This document shows, in pieces, positions 13,375 through 25,329 of a DNA stretch of 64,000 bases. The notes under the pieces are model-generated. The model was not told the origin of the DNA and did not search any database. It was given only the letters and a program-made list of their open reading frames with translations. This DNA is from Eulemur rufifrons. Taxonomy: Eukaryota; Chordata; Mammalia; Primates; Lemuridae. The stretch lies in contig NC_090989.1 in the NCBI RefSeq assembly GCF_041146395.1, positions 238,504,843-238,568,842 on the forward strand, written 5' to 3'. Made by a program: the position numbers and the translations under genes. How positions within the stretch are numbered: the first letter of the stretch is position 1; the number at the start of each line of letters is the position of its first letter.

Positions 13375-14335
13375 CCCTGCCTGGGCAAGGAACCAAGGTG
13401 GTAACCCTGCCTAATTTCAGAGCACAGCCTCTGGCCCTGCTTGCCTAGGGAGTTTGAACAACAACCTATCTAGCCGGTAGCCCAAGACCCACCCAGGCAG
13501 AGAGCCAAACCACCATTTCTACCCAACTGTGGGGTACAATCTGTACCCCACTGATCAAGGAGCCTAGCCAATGACCCCACCTGGCCTAGAGCCTAGCCTA
13601 TAGCCCCACCTAGCTGAGGAAGCCAGCCCAGAGCCCTGCCCATTTGCTGAGCACAGCCTATGGCCATGCCTTGGCAGGGATCCTATCCATTGACCCTGCC
13701 AGACCACAGAGTAAAGCCAGTGCCTTACCTCCTGATCATGGAGCCCAGCCTTTAGCTCATCATCTGAGTGGTACAGCTCACAATCCTGTCTGGCCAGGGA
13801 ACTGAGCTAGCAGCCCTTTCTAAGCCTGGAGCACATTGGCAGCCCCACCTGGTCAAGGAGCCAATCCTGAAGCCCTGCTCATCCATGGAACATAGCTTGT
13901 GGCCAGCTTACCCTTGGAGCCTAGTAACAATCCCGACCAACCATAGAGCAAAGCTAGTGGCCCTACCCAGGTGGGAAACCTAGGCAGTGACTCTACCCAA
14001 CTGCAGGGTACAGCTTGTAGCCCTGCTTAATCACAGAGGCCAATCTGCAGCATCATCTGAACATGGAGTTCAGCCAGCAACATCACTTGACCAGGAAGAT
14101 CAGTCTGGGGCCCCTACAACTGTGGATGATTGCAGAGCCCAGCCTGCAGCCTTGCCCAAAAAAGTCTGACCTGTGGCACCACATGGTCAAAGACCATAGT
14201 CTGCAACCTCACCGGACCAGAGACAATCATGGATTTCAGCCAACAGGCCTAGACAAAGCCTAGATAGTGGCCCCACCAGATCTCAGAGCATGGGTAGCAA
14301 CCCTGCCCAACAAGAGAACCTGACAGCAAGCATTA
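13375..14335 (+). repeat. Degenerate tandem array, period about 30 bp
   Basis: Roughly 30 diverged copies of a GC-richer unit with consensus near GAGCCCAGCCTGTAGCCCTG followed by CC and a variable 8-base end. Successive units measured by eye are 28-32 bp, mostly 30. The array sits exactly where the 5' UTR of the old L1 should lie, so I read it as that element's promoter-region repeats. Because 30 is a multiple of three, the array holds chance open frames (13768-13983, 13987-14169) that are not genes. Confidence 0.8.
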
Positions 14336-14466
14336 CCTATTTACAAATGCTATCTGCTAGCCTGTCCAGAATCAAAGGTTAAACTGACTGATGGAGACCT
14401 ATTCCTGCTGAAGCAAACCTGTGAAAGCTTGGAGAAGTAGCTGCTTCCTAAAATGTGTAGACACCA

Positions 14467-15565
14467 TGTATAGTTTTGGGACTTTTTGATAAAGACCATT
14501 CTCACTGGAGTTAAGTGATATCTCATTGTGGTTTTGATTTGCATTTCTCTGATGATTAGAGATGCTGAACACTTTTTCATATGTTTGTTAGCCATTTTTA
14601 TATCTTCTTTTGAAAAATTTTCTATTCATGTCCTTTGCCCACTTTTTGATAGGGTTGTTCGATTTTTTCTTACTGATTTTCCTGAGTTCTAAATAGATTC
14701 TTGTTATCAGTCCTTTATCTGATGTGTAGTATGCGAAAATTTTTTCCCATTCTATAGGTTGTCTGTTTACTCTCGTGAAAGTCCCAAAACTATACATGTT
14801 GGCGTGGATGTGGAGAGACAGGTACACTCATACACTGCTGGTGGGACTGTAAACTAGTGCAACCCCTGTGGAAAACAATGTGGAGATACCTTAAACAGAT
14901 TCAAGTAGACCTACCATTCGATCCAGCAATCCCATTATTGGGCATCTACCCAGAAGAACAAAAGTCATTCCATAAAAAAGACACCTGCACCCGAATGTTT
15001 ATAGCAGCACAATTCACAATCGCAAAGATGTGGAAACAACCCAAATGCCCATCAATTCATGAATGGATTAGCAAAATGTGGTATACGTATACCATGGAAT
15101 ATTACTCAGCTATTAGAAATAATGGCGATATGGCATCTCTTTGGTTCTCCTGGAGAGAGTTGGAACCCATTCTATTAAGTGAAGTATCCCAAGAATGGAA
15201 AAATAAGCACCACATGTACTCACCAGCAAACTGGTTTCCCTGAGTGCACATTTGGGAATAATACCAATTGGGTATTGGACAGAGGTCGGGGCTGGGTGGA
15301 AGGGATGGGTGTATACCTACTTGATGAGTGCGATGCACACTGCCTGGGGAATGGACATGCTTGAAGTTCTGACTGGGGGGGATGGGGTGGGGGGAGGGGA
15401 TGGGTGCACACCTACATGATGAGTGGGATGTGCACTGTCTAGGGAATGGACACAACTGAAGCTCAGACTCGGGGATGGGGAGGCATGGACAATATATATA
15501 GCCTGAACTTTTGTACCCCCACAATGAGCTGAAAAACAAAAAAATAAATAAATAAATAAATAAAT
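14467..15565 (+). mobile_element. Young lemur L1, 5'-inverted
   Basis: About 1.1 kb. Positions 14467-14778 are ORF2 in antisense. From 14779 the sense strand continues with the ORF2 C terminus (Cys-rich [18 protein letters not shown] form in frame, end SPANWFP, stop at 15241-15243), then the 3' UTR and an AAATAAATA-type tail. It is flanked by a 14-bp duplication, atgtgtagacacca (14453-14466 and 15566-15579). The inverted and sense parts overlap by about 16 bp (gtcccaaaactataca appears in both orientations), which is typical of twin priming. It landed in the 5' region of the old L1. The inverted part also has a frame shift near 14590. Confidence 0.93.
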
Positions 15566-18500
15566 ATGTGTAGACACCAATGCAAGGATACAAGGATTAT
15601 TAATAATCATAGAAACTTGACTCCATCAAATAAAACTAATAAAGCTCCAATAAATGACCCTGAAGAAATGGATATCTATGAAGTGACTAAGAATTCAGAT
15701 TAGTCCTCTTGAAGTTCAGTAATCTACAAGAAAACATGATAGTTAACTAAATGAAATTAGGAAGACAATACATGAGCAAAATGAGAATATCAACAAAGAA
15801 ATAGGAACCAGTAAAAAAAAAAAAAAAATCTTAGAGATGAGAAATACCATTACTGAACTGAAAAATTCAATAGGGAACTTCGACAGCAGACTTGCTAAGC
15901 ATAAGAAAGAATCAGTGAACTCAAAGGGAGATCATATGAAATTATCCAGTCAGAGGAGCAAAAAGAAAAAGATTGAGATGAGTGAAGAAAACCTACAGGA
16001 ACTATGGGACACCATCAACTAAAATCATATATGAATGATAGGAATTTCATAAGGAGAGAGAGAAAGGAGAAAAAGACTCTTTAAAAAAATAATTACTGAA
16101 AACTTCCCAGAGTTGGGGAGAGAAATGGACATGCAGATTCATGAGGCCCAAAGGTCCCTAAAAGGTTGAACCCAAAAAGGCCTACAACAGCACCTTATAA
16201 CTAAATTGTCAAAAGTTAAAGACAAAGAATTTTGAAAGGAGCAAGTGAAAAGTGACTTATCACATACAAGGAAGCCTCCATAAAACTATCAGCAGATTTC
16301 CCAGCAGAAACTTTGTAGACCAGTAGCGTGGGAGATGATATATTCAAAATAGTGAAAGAAAAAAACTGCCAACAAAGAATACTATGGCTGGCAAATCTGT
16401 CCTTCAGAAATGAAGGAGTGATAAAAACATTCCCAAACTAGCAAAAGTAGAGGGAGTTTATGACCCTGACAGGGAATGGGAGTTCTTCAACCTGAAATGA
16501 AAGTATTCTGATTAATAAAGCTAAATATACAGTCAAAGTCAGAATTCTCCAATATTGTAATGGTGTTGTATAAATCACTTTCAACTCTGATATAAAAGTT
16601 TTAATTAAGAAAGTATTAAAAAATAACTGATGACAACAATTTGGTAGCTAATACACAATAAAACAAAAGTATAAATTGCAACATGAATAATCTAAAATAT
16701 GAGGGGGTAAAAATTAAAAGTATAGAGATTTTATATGTGATTGAAATTAACAGCTAAATAGGAAGTTAAGCTATGAGATATTTTATGTAAGCCTCATGGT
16801 GACCACAAGGGAAAAATCTGTAGCAGATACTCAAAAGATTAAGAAAAACAAATCAAAGCATACTACCACAAAAAGTTATCAACTCACAAAGGAAGACAGC
16901 AAGAGAAGAAAAAATGAAGGCACTACAAAGCAATCAGAAAACAGCAAAATAGAAATAAGTAAGAAGTCCTTACCTGTCTGTAAGTGCTTTAAATATAAAT
17001 GGATTAAACTCCCCAATCAATAGACATAGAGTGGTTGAATGGAATTTTTTAAAGTAAGATCCAATGATTTGCAGTCTACAAGAGACTCACTTTAGCTTTA
17101 AGGACTCACACTGACTGAAAGTGAAGGGATAGAAAAATATTTATGAAAATGGTAACCAAGAGGGGGTACAAATGACTATGCTTATAGCAGACCAAATATA
17201 CTTTAAGTAAAAAACAGTCACAAGAAACAATGAAGGTCATTATATAGTGATAAAGGAGTCAATTCATCAAGAAAATGTAACAATTATGACTATTTATATA
17301 CCATACTTCAGAGCAAGTAAATATATAAAGCAAATACTAACAAACTGAAAGGAGAAATAAATAGCAATACAATGATAGTAGAGGACTTTAATACCCCACA
17401 TTAAAAAATACATAGATCATCCAGACAAAATCCGTAAGGAAACAGATTTGAACAGCACTATAGACCAAATGGAACTAGCAGACGTATACTGAACATCCCA
17501 TCCAATAGCAGCAGAATACACATTGTTTTCAAGCACACACAGAACATTCTTCAAGACAGATCATATGTTAGGCACAAAACAAATCTTAGCAAATTTAAGA
17601 AAGATGAAATCTTATCAAGAATATTTTATGACCATAATAGTATAAAACTAAAAATCAATAAAACTAAAACTCTGAATACTAATAACAGGAGGAAAATTGG
17701 AAAATTTACAAATATGTGGAAATTAAACAACACACTGCTGATCAACCAATAGGGCAAATGAGAAACAAACAAAAAAAAAAAATCTTGAAACAGAAATGAA
17801 AACACAACATACCAAAACTTATAGAATGCATCAAAAGCATTTGTAAGAAGAAAGATAATAGCTATAAACACCTACAGGAATAAAAAAGAAACTTCTCAAA
17901 TGAACAACCTAACTTTATAATTTAAAGAAATGGAAAAAGAAGAACAAACTAAGCCCAAAGTTGACAGAAGGAAGGAAAAATAAAGATTAGAGCAGAAGTA
18001 AATTAAATAGAGAAAAGAAAAACAACAGAAAAGATCAGTGAAACTAAGAGCTGGTTTTCTGAAAAGATAAACAATATTAACAGACATTTAGCTAGACTAA
18101 CCAAAATAAAAAGAAGACTCAAATAAATGAAATTATAAATGAAAGAAGAAACATTACAACTGATACTATAGAAATACAAAGGATCATAAAAGACTACTGT
18201 GAACAATTATATGCCAACAAATTGGATAACCTATAAGAAATGGGCAAATTCCTAAAAAAACACACCAAGCCTACCAAGACCAAAACATGAGGAAATACAA
18301 AATCCAAACACTAGTAACAATTGAAACAACTGAATCAGTAATCAAAAACCTCCCAACAAAGAAAATCTCAGGATCAAATGGCTTCCCTGGTGAATTTTAC
18401 CAAACATTTAAAGAAGAATTAATGACAATCTTTCTCAAACTCCTCCAAGAAGAATTGAAGAGGAGCGAATACTTCCAAACTCATTTTATGAGGGCAGCAT

Positions 18501-20491
18501 TACCCTCATATCAAAGCCAGACAAGGACACTATAAGAAAAGAAAATTACAAGCCAATATTCCTGAATAACATAGATATGAAAATATCCAATAAAATACTA
18601 ACAAAATTCAATAGTACGTTAAAGGTATCATACACCATGACAAGTGGAACTTATCTCAGAGATGCAAGGATGGTTCAACATATGCAAACTGATAAATGTG
18701 GTAGACCACATAAACAGAATAGAGGAGGAAAGTCATAGGATTATCTCAATAGATAAAAAGCATTTGACAAAATTTAATATCATTTTATGATAAAAAAAAA
18801 CCTCTCAATAAATTGTATATAGAAGGAGTTTAGTTCACCACAATAAAGGCCATATATGACAAGCTCATAGCTAACATCATACTCATTGGTGAAAAGCTTA
18901 ACGCTTTTCCTTAAAGAGTAGGAACAAGACAAGGATGCCTACTCTCACCACTTCTATTCAAAACGGTACTGGAAGTCCTTGCCACAGCCATTAGGCAAGA
19001 AATAAAAATAAAATGCATCCAAATCATAACAGAAGAGGTAAAATTGCTTCTGTTTTTAGGTGACATGATCAAATATACAGAAGAATACCCAAAGCTGCCA
19101 CCAAAAACTATTAGAACTAATAAATGAATTCAATAAAGTTGCAGGATAAAAAAAATCCACATATAAAAGTCAGGTGTTCTCTATACACTAACAATAAAAT
19201 CTCTGAAAAAGAAATAAAGAAAACAATCCCATTTATAATATCAAAAAATTCCTTAGGAATCAATTTAACCAAGGAAACAAATGATCTGTTCACTGAAAAG
19301 TATAAGATATTGATGAAAGAAATGGAAGAAGAAAAAATAAATAAATGGAAAGATATCCTATGCTCATGGATTGGAATAATTATTATTGTTAAAATTTCCT
19401 ACAACCCAAGGTAATCTATAGATTGAATGCAATCCCTATTAAAATTCCAATGGCATTTGTCACAGAAATAGAAAAAACACTAAAATCTGTATGAAACTGC
19501 AAAATACCCTGAATAGACAAAGCAGTGTTGTGCAAGAAGAATAAAGCTGGAGGCATCATACTTTCTGATTTCAAACTATATTACAAAGCTATGGTAACCA
19601 AAACAGCATGGTAATGGAATAAAAACAATCATATAGACTAAAATAACAGAATACAGAGCCCAGAAATAAACTCATGAATATATGGTCAACTAATATTTGA
19701 TAAGAATGACAAGAATACACAATAGAGAGAAGATAGTCTCTTCAACAAATAGTGGTAGAAAACTGTTCACATGCAAAGGAATGAAACTGGACCCCTATCT
19801 TCACCACTCACAAAAGATGAATTAAAAATGGATTAAACACTTAACTATCAGAAGTGAAAAACTAAAACCCAGAAAAAACAGGAGAAAAAACTCCTTGGCA
19901 TTTAGTCTTGCATTTTTTTTTTTTTTTTTTTTTTTAGATATGACACCAATAGCAAAAGGAACAAAAGCAAATAAATAAGTGGGAACAAATCAAATCAAAT
20001 GCTTCTGCATGGCAAAGGAAACAATCAACAAAATGAAACAGCAACCTGTGAAATGGGAGAAAATATTTGAAGACCATATATCTGATAGGGATTAATATCC
20101 AAAACATGAAAAGAGCTCATACAACTCGATAGCAAAAAAACTGATTTAGAAATGGGCAAAGGACCTGAATATATACATTTTTCCAAAGAAGACATGCATA
20201 TGGCCAACAGGTACATGACAAGATGCTCAACATCACAAATTATCAGGAAAATGCAAATCAGAAGAATGCAAAAGAACCCCAAAAATCTTGGGGCAAGGAC
20301 TGGGGATTGACTAGGAAAGGACATAGCAAACTTTATAGAGTACAGGAAATGTTCTTTACTTTGATCTGGGTGTAGATTACTCAAGATTTTCATTTGTAAA
20401 AGCTCATAAAACTATACAGTTAAGACTTATGCATTTCAATGTATATAAATTTTACTTCAAAAGGTAGTAAGGAGAACTCTAGATAAATATT

Positions 20492-23400
20492 TTTTTTTTT
20501 TCCTAACCATCCCTTTATTTTTTTATTTATTTATTTTTTTTATTTCATCTTGTTATGGGGGATACAGAATTGCAGGTTACATATGTTGCTCCTGTACCGC
20601 CTTTCCCCCCAAGTCAGAGCTCCAGGCGTGTCTGTTCCCCAGGTCGTGCGCCTTGCACCCATCGTGTAGGTATATATCCCTCCCTTCCCTACCCCCCCTT
20701 CCCGAGTCAGCACCTTCAAGTGTTACCACTCCCCAAACGGTGCGCAATGCACTCATTGTGTAGGCATACCCCCATCCCCTCCCCCACCCCCCACCTCAGT
20801 CTGATATCCAATTGGTGTCGTTCCCAGATTTGTATTTAGGTGATGATCAGGGAAACCAGTTTTCTGGTGAGTACATGTGATGCTTGTTTTTCCATTCTTG
20901 GGATACTTCACTTAATATAATGGGTTCCAACTCTCTCCAGGAGAACCATAGAGATGTCGTATCTTCATCATTCCTTATAGCTGAGTAATATTCCATGGTA
21001 TACATATACCACAGCTTACTAATCCAATCATGTATTGATGGGCACTTGGGTTGTTTCCACATCTTTGCTATTGTGAATTGTGCTGCTATAAACATTCGGG
21101 TACATGTGTCTTTGTTACAGAATGACCTTTTTTCCTTTGGGTATATGCCCAGTAATGGGATTGCTGGGTCAAATGGCAGGTCTACTTGAATCTGTTTAAG
21201 ATACCTCCATAATGCTTTCCACAGGGGTTGCACTAGTTTGCAGTCCCACCAGCAGTGTATTAGTGTTCCTGTCTCTCCACACCCACGCCAACATGTGTTG
21301 TTTTGGGTTTTTTTGATAAAGGCCATTCTCATTGGAGTTAAGTGATATCTCATTGTGGTTTTGATTTGCATTTTTCTGATGATTAGGGATGTTGAGCATT
21401 TTTTCATATGTTTGTTAGCCATTCTTATATCTTCTTTCGAGAAGTTTCTATTCATGTCGTTTGCCCACTTTTTGATAGGGTTGCTTGATTTTTTCTTGCT
21501 GATTTTCCTGAGTTCTAAATAGATTCTTGTTATCAGTCCTTTATCTGATGTGTAGTATGCAAAAATTTTTTCCCATTCTGTAGGTGGTCTGTTTATTCTC
21601 TTGACTGTTTCTTTGGCTGTGCAGAACCTTTTTAATTTAATCATGTCCCATTCATTTATTTTTGTTGCTGCTGTGATTGCCTTGGGGGTCTTCTTCATAA
21701 ATTCTTTGCCTAGGCCAATGTCTGTAAGAGTCTTTCCTACATTTTCTTCTAGAATTCTGATTGTATCATGCCTAAGGTTTAGGTCTGTTATCCACCGTGA
21801 TTTGATTTTTGTGAGAGGTGAAAGCTGTGGGTCCTGTTTCAGTCTTCTACAAGTGGCTAACCAATTCTCCCAGCACCATTTATTGAATAGGGATTCTTGT
21901 CCCCAGAGTATATTCTTTCCCGCTTTGTCAAAAATTAGGTGACTATATGAGGATGGTTCTATATTTGGATTTTCTGTTGTGTTCCACTGGTCTGTGTCCC
22001 TGAACTTGTGCCAATACCAGGCTGTTTTAAGAACCACGGCCTTGTAGTATAGTTTGAGGTCTGGCAAATTAATACCTCCCATTTTGTTTTTGTTGCTTAA
22101 AATTGCTTTTGTTATACGGGGTCTTCTTTGATTCCATACAAAGTGTATAATTATTTTCTCTACGTCTGTAAAGAATGATGTTGGTAATTTAATAGGGATT
22201 GCATTGAATCTGTAGATCACTTTGGGTAGTATAGACATTTTAACAATGTTGATTCTTCCGATCCACGAGCATGGTATATTTTTCCATGTATTTGCAAGTT
22301 CTGCTATTTCTTTTCTCAGTGTTTCATAGTTTTCCTTATAGAGGTCCTTTACCTCTTTAGTTAGATATATACCTAGATATTTTATTTTCTTTGTTGCTAT
22401 TTTGAAGGGTATTGAGTCTTTAATTTGGTTTTCCGATTGACTGTTATTGGCATATATAAATGCCTCTGATTTGTGTATATTAATTTTGTAGCCTGAGACT
22501 TTGCTATATTCGTTAATCAATTCCAGGAGTCTCATGGTTGAATCCTGGGGGTTTTCCAGATATAACATCATATCATCAGCAAAAAGTGAGAGTTTGATCT
22601 CTTCCTTCCCTATTTGGACTCCCTTGATTCTGCTCTCTTGCCTGATAGCTCTTGCAAGGACTTCCAATACTATGTTGAAAAGTAATGGAGACAATGGGTA
22701 GCCCTGTCTGGTTCCAGTTCTAAGTGGGAGTGCTTTCAGTTTTTCCCCATTCAGTATGATGTTGGCTGTGGGTTTGTCATATATGGCTCGTATCATTTTT
22801 AGGTAGGTTCCATCAATGCCTATTTTGTTAAGCCTTTTTATCATAAAAGGGTGTTGAATTTTGTCAAATGCTTTTTCTGCATCTAATGAGAGTATCATAT
22901 GGTTTTTGTTTTTGCTTCTATTTATGTGGTGAATTACATTTATAGATTTACGTATGTTGAACCACCCCTGCATCTCTGGGATGAAGCCCACTTGGTCGTG
23001 GTGGATTACTTTTTTGATAAGTACTTGGATTCAATTTGCTAGTATTTTATTGAAAATTTTTGCATCTATATTCATGAGGGAAATTGGTCTGTAGTTCTCT
23101 ATTTTTGTTGCGTCCTTTCCAGGTTTTGGTATCAATGTTATATTGGCTTGGTAGAACGTGTTGGGGAGAATTCCATCCTTCTCAATATTGGAGAATAGTT
23201 TATGTAGGATGGGCACCAGTTCTTCTTTGTATGTATGGTAAAATTCAGGTGTGAACCCATCTGGACCAGGGCTTTTCTTTTTGGGAAGATTTTTTATTGC
23301 TGTTTCGATTTCAGTTCTTGATATTGGTCTGTTCAGGTACTCTATTTCTTCCTGGTTGAGCCTGGGTAGACTATGTGTTTCTAAAAATTTGTCCATTTCC

Positions 23401-23695
23401 TCCACATTCTCCAGTTTGTGTGCATAAAGATTTTTGTAGAATTCATAGATGATATCTTGTATCTCTGTAGCGTCGGTAGTGATTTCTCCTTTCATGTTCC
23501 TAATGGAGGTTATTAGAGATTTTAGTTTTGTGCTCTTAGTTAGTCTAGCCAGGGGTGTGTCTATTTTGTTTATCTTTTCAAAGAACCAACTTTTTGTTTT
23601 ATTAATTTCCCTTATAGTTTCTTTGTTGTCCTTTTCATTTAATTCTGATTTGATCTTAGTAATTTGTCGCCTTCTGCTGGGTTTGGGATCGTTCT
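20492..23695 (-). mobile_element. Young lemur L1, 5'-truncated, antisense
   Basis: A 3.2-kb L1 on the minus strand: poly(T) tail at the left, 3' UTR (about 20540-20846), then ORF2 up to the truncation point at 23695. It lacks ORF1, the endonuclease domain and the 5' UTR. It is flanked by a duplication of about 20 bp, ggagaactctagataaatat (20471-20490 and 23696-23715). It interrupts the 3' UTR of the old L1. Its 3' UTR is clearly diverged from those of the two other young copies, so it belongs to a different subfamily. Confidence 0.95.
20847..23695 (-). pseudogene. L1 ORF2 fragment, open except one stop
   Basis: Reading from 23695 down to 20847 gives about 949 codons of L1 ORF2 protein in a single frame: spacer region, reverse transcriptase and C-terminal segment. 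The only interruption is TGA at 23031-23033, in the ANxIQ context where L1 normally has Arg, so a CGA-to-TGA (CpG decay) change is the simplest cause. The catalytic FADD motif lies at 22572-22583. The C-terminal Cys-rich motif [18 protein letters not shown] is about 130 residues before the end. ORF2 finishes SPENWFP and stop. With no endonuclease domain and no promoter it is not mobile. Confidence 0.92.
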
Positions 23696-23845
23696 GGAGA
23701 ACTCTAGATAAATATTGATCTTTAGTTAATGATGTACATGCTGAAGTGTTTGGAGGGAGTAGTAGAGATACCTGCAATATCCTTTGAAATACATCAACAA
23801 AGTAAGATGAATCAATGGATAGATAGATATGTGATAAAGCAAGTA

Positions 23846-24288
23846 CAGATGGTCTCTGATGTACAATAGTTCAACTTAATGATTTTTCAACTTTATGATG
23901 GTGTGAAAGTGATGTGCATTCAGTAGATACAGTACTTTGAATATTGAATTTTTCCCTTTTCCCAAGATTGCTATATGTGGTATGATACTGTCTTGTGATG
24001 TTGGATAGCAGCAGCAAGCTGCAGCTCCCAGCCATAAATGCAATCACGAGATTAAACAACTGATACTCTACAGTGTACTGTGTTGACTGTGATTTTGTCC
24101 AACTATAGGCTAACATGAGTGTTCTGAATACGTAAGATCTGAGCACGTTTAAGGTTGGCTAGGCTAAGCTATGATCTTCACTAGGTGTATTAAATGTATT
24201 TTCAACCTATGATGTTTTCAACCTATGATATTTTCAACTTATGTGAGTTTATTGGGACCTAACTCCATTGTAAGTCAAGAAGCATCTG
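23846..24288. mobile_element. Non-autonomous Tigger-type element
   Basis: A 443-bp element with terminal inverted repeats (left CAGATGGTCTCTGATGTACA; the right end read in reverse starts CAGATGCTTCTTGACTTACA) and a flanking TA duplication (23844-23845 and 24289-24290). There is no transposase frame. The sequence matches the family whose ends read 'cgacttacgatgg', a Tc1/mariner Tigger derivative; the exact subfamily name is not certain. It lies in the 3' UTR of the old L1. Confidence 0.85.
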
Positions 24289-24401
24289 TATACCAAAAGT
24301 TAATTGTAGTATATGTAGGTAGTGGGTACATAGATATGCACTAAACATTTCTTTCAACTTTTCTGCATGTTTGAAGTTTTTAATAATAAAATATAAGTGG
24401 G

Positions 24402-25325
24402 AAAGGCACTTAGGAGAATTCTGACTTGATTATAGAGGGGTAAAATTGGCATTTTTCTCCTTCTCTCCCTTGGAATCATGTAACAAATCAAGAGAAAAAC
24501 AAAAGTTCTACTCCTTTCAACAGCAAAACTTGGTCATAGCTAAAACTCTGTATTTGAAAATACATGAAAGAGTTGCCAAAAGCAGGCAAGATTGGCAAAG
24601 CCATGCAAGAGGAAGTAGAGAAGACACTATGAAGAGAGGATTTAGCTGCTGCAGACTTCTTTCTGAGACATCCAGCAAAAATACACTCTTCATGGATGAA
24701 GGTAACATGAAGTACAACTCCTAAATACTTTATTTGCAACAGTGGAATAGGGCTGCAATAGTTCATGACACTAGCTTCCTACAACTGGTTTGCTTCCAAA
24801 GAGAAGAGGAGGCAGGACTTAATGAAGAATAATACAGACAAGGCCAATCTTCAGGAAGCAGCTTTTCTCACAACAGCCCAGAAAAGAGATTACTTGTGAA
24901 AAAAAAAAACAAACCCCACAAAAATAGCCTGGGTAATGGAATTCATCAGAACAAAACTCTTAAATTCATATGCAAGATTCCACCAGCCTTGAACACAGCC
25001 CAGGCCCACCTGCCATATAACTTTCTATAAATCAGTGGTCCAGAAAAAAACTCATATTCAAAAATAAGTCCTGAAAAAAGAAGCAGCACAGTATCTGTAC
25101 AAATATATTAGAATGAGAATGGAGGAAAGAAACAGAAAAAGTACATGGCAGGAAAAGAAATTTCCTGCAGAGCAGATGAAAATAATTTGCTATGAATTAA
25201 AAATATTGATGAAATAATTTCTTCTACAAAGCATTGTGCAAGGTGGAAATAAATGTAAGGAATTAGAGAAAAGATGGTTATACAGTAGGAGCAGATGAAA
25301 GCATGCTTGTAGATAAAGCAAGGAA
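24402..25325. other. No feature recognised
   Basis: Sequence without a nameable transposon. Overlapping frames on both strands at 24446-24766 (92 residues each) have no recognisable product and are probably chance. Confidence 0.45.
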
Positions 25326-25329
25326 GTAA

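Larger units (their letters stand above)
13370..24401 (+). mobile_element. Near full-length old L1, host of later insertions
   Basis: One old L1 in sense orientation can be followed from a 30-bp-period 5' array (13375-14335), through ORF1-like sequence (about 15600-16780) and ORF2-like sequence (about 16990-20270), to a 3' UTR that resumes after two insertions and ends near 24401 (ttttaataataaaatataag). Removing the three insertions (14467-15565, 20492-23695, 23846-24288) leaves about 6.2 kb, the normal L1 length. Both ORFs carry many stops and shifts. I place it with the L1MA/L1PB-era elements by its 3' UTR text; the subfamily is uncertain. A T homopolymer of 23 bases (19913-19935) interrupts ORF2. 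Confidence 0.8.

Noticed and set aside
13768..14263. Open frames of 60-71 residues in the 30-bp array, considered as a repeat protein gene
   Set aside because: The period is a multiple of three, so frames stay open by chance; there is no splice context or conserved residue pattern.
13375..14335. Regular 30-bp repeats, considered as a CRISPR array
   Set aside because: Units are contiguous and diverged with no unique spacers, the genome is primate, and the array lies at the 5' end of an L1.
15102..15610. Pro/Ser/His-rich minus-strand frames of 97-163 residues
   Set aside because: They are the antisense of the G-rich L1 3' UTR and recur at 60540-60979 in the other copy; not genes.
24446..24766. 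Overlapping 92-residue frames on both strands
   Set aside because: No recognisable product, no splice signals, and opposite-strand overlap typical of chance frames.
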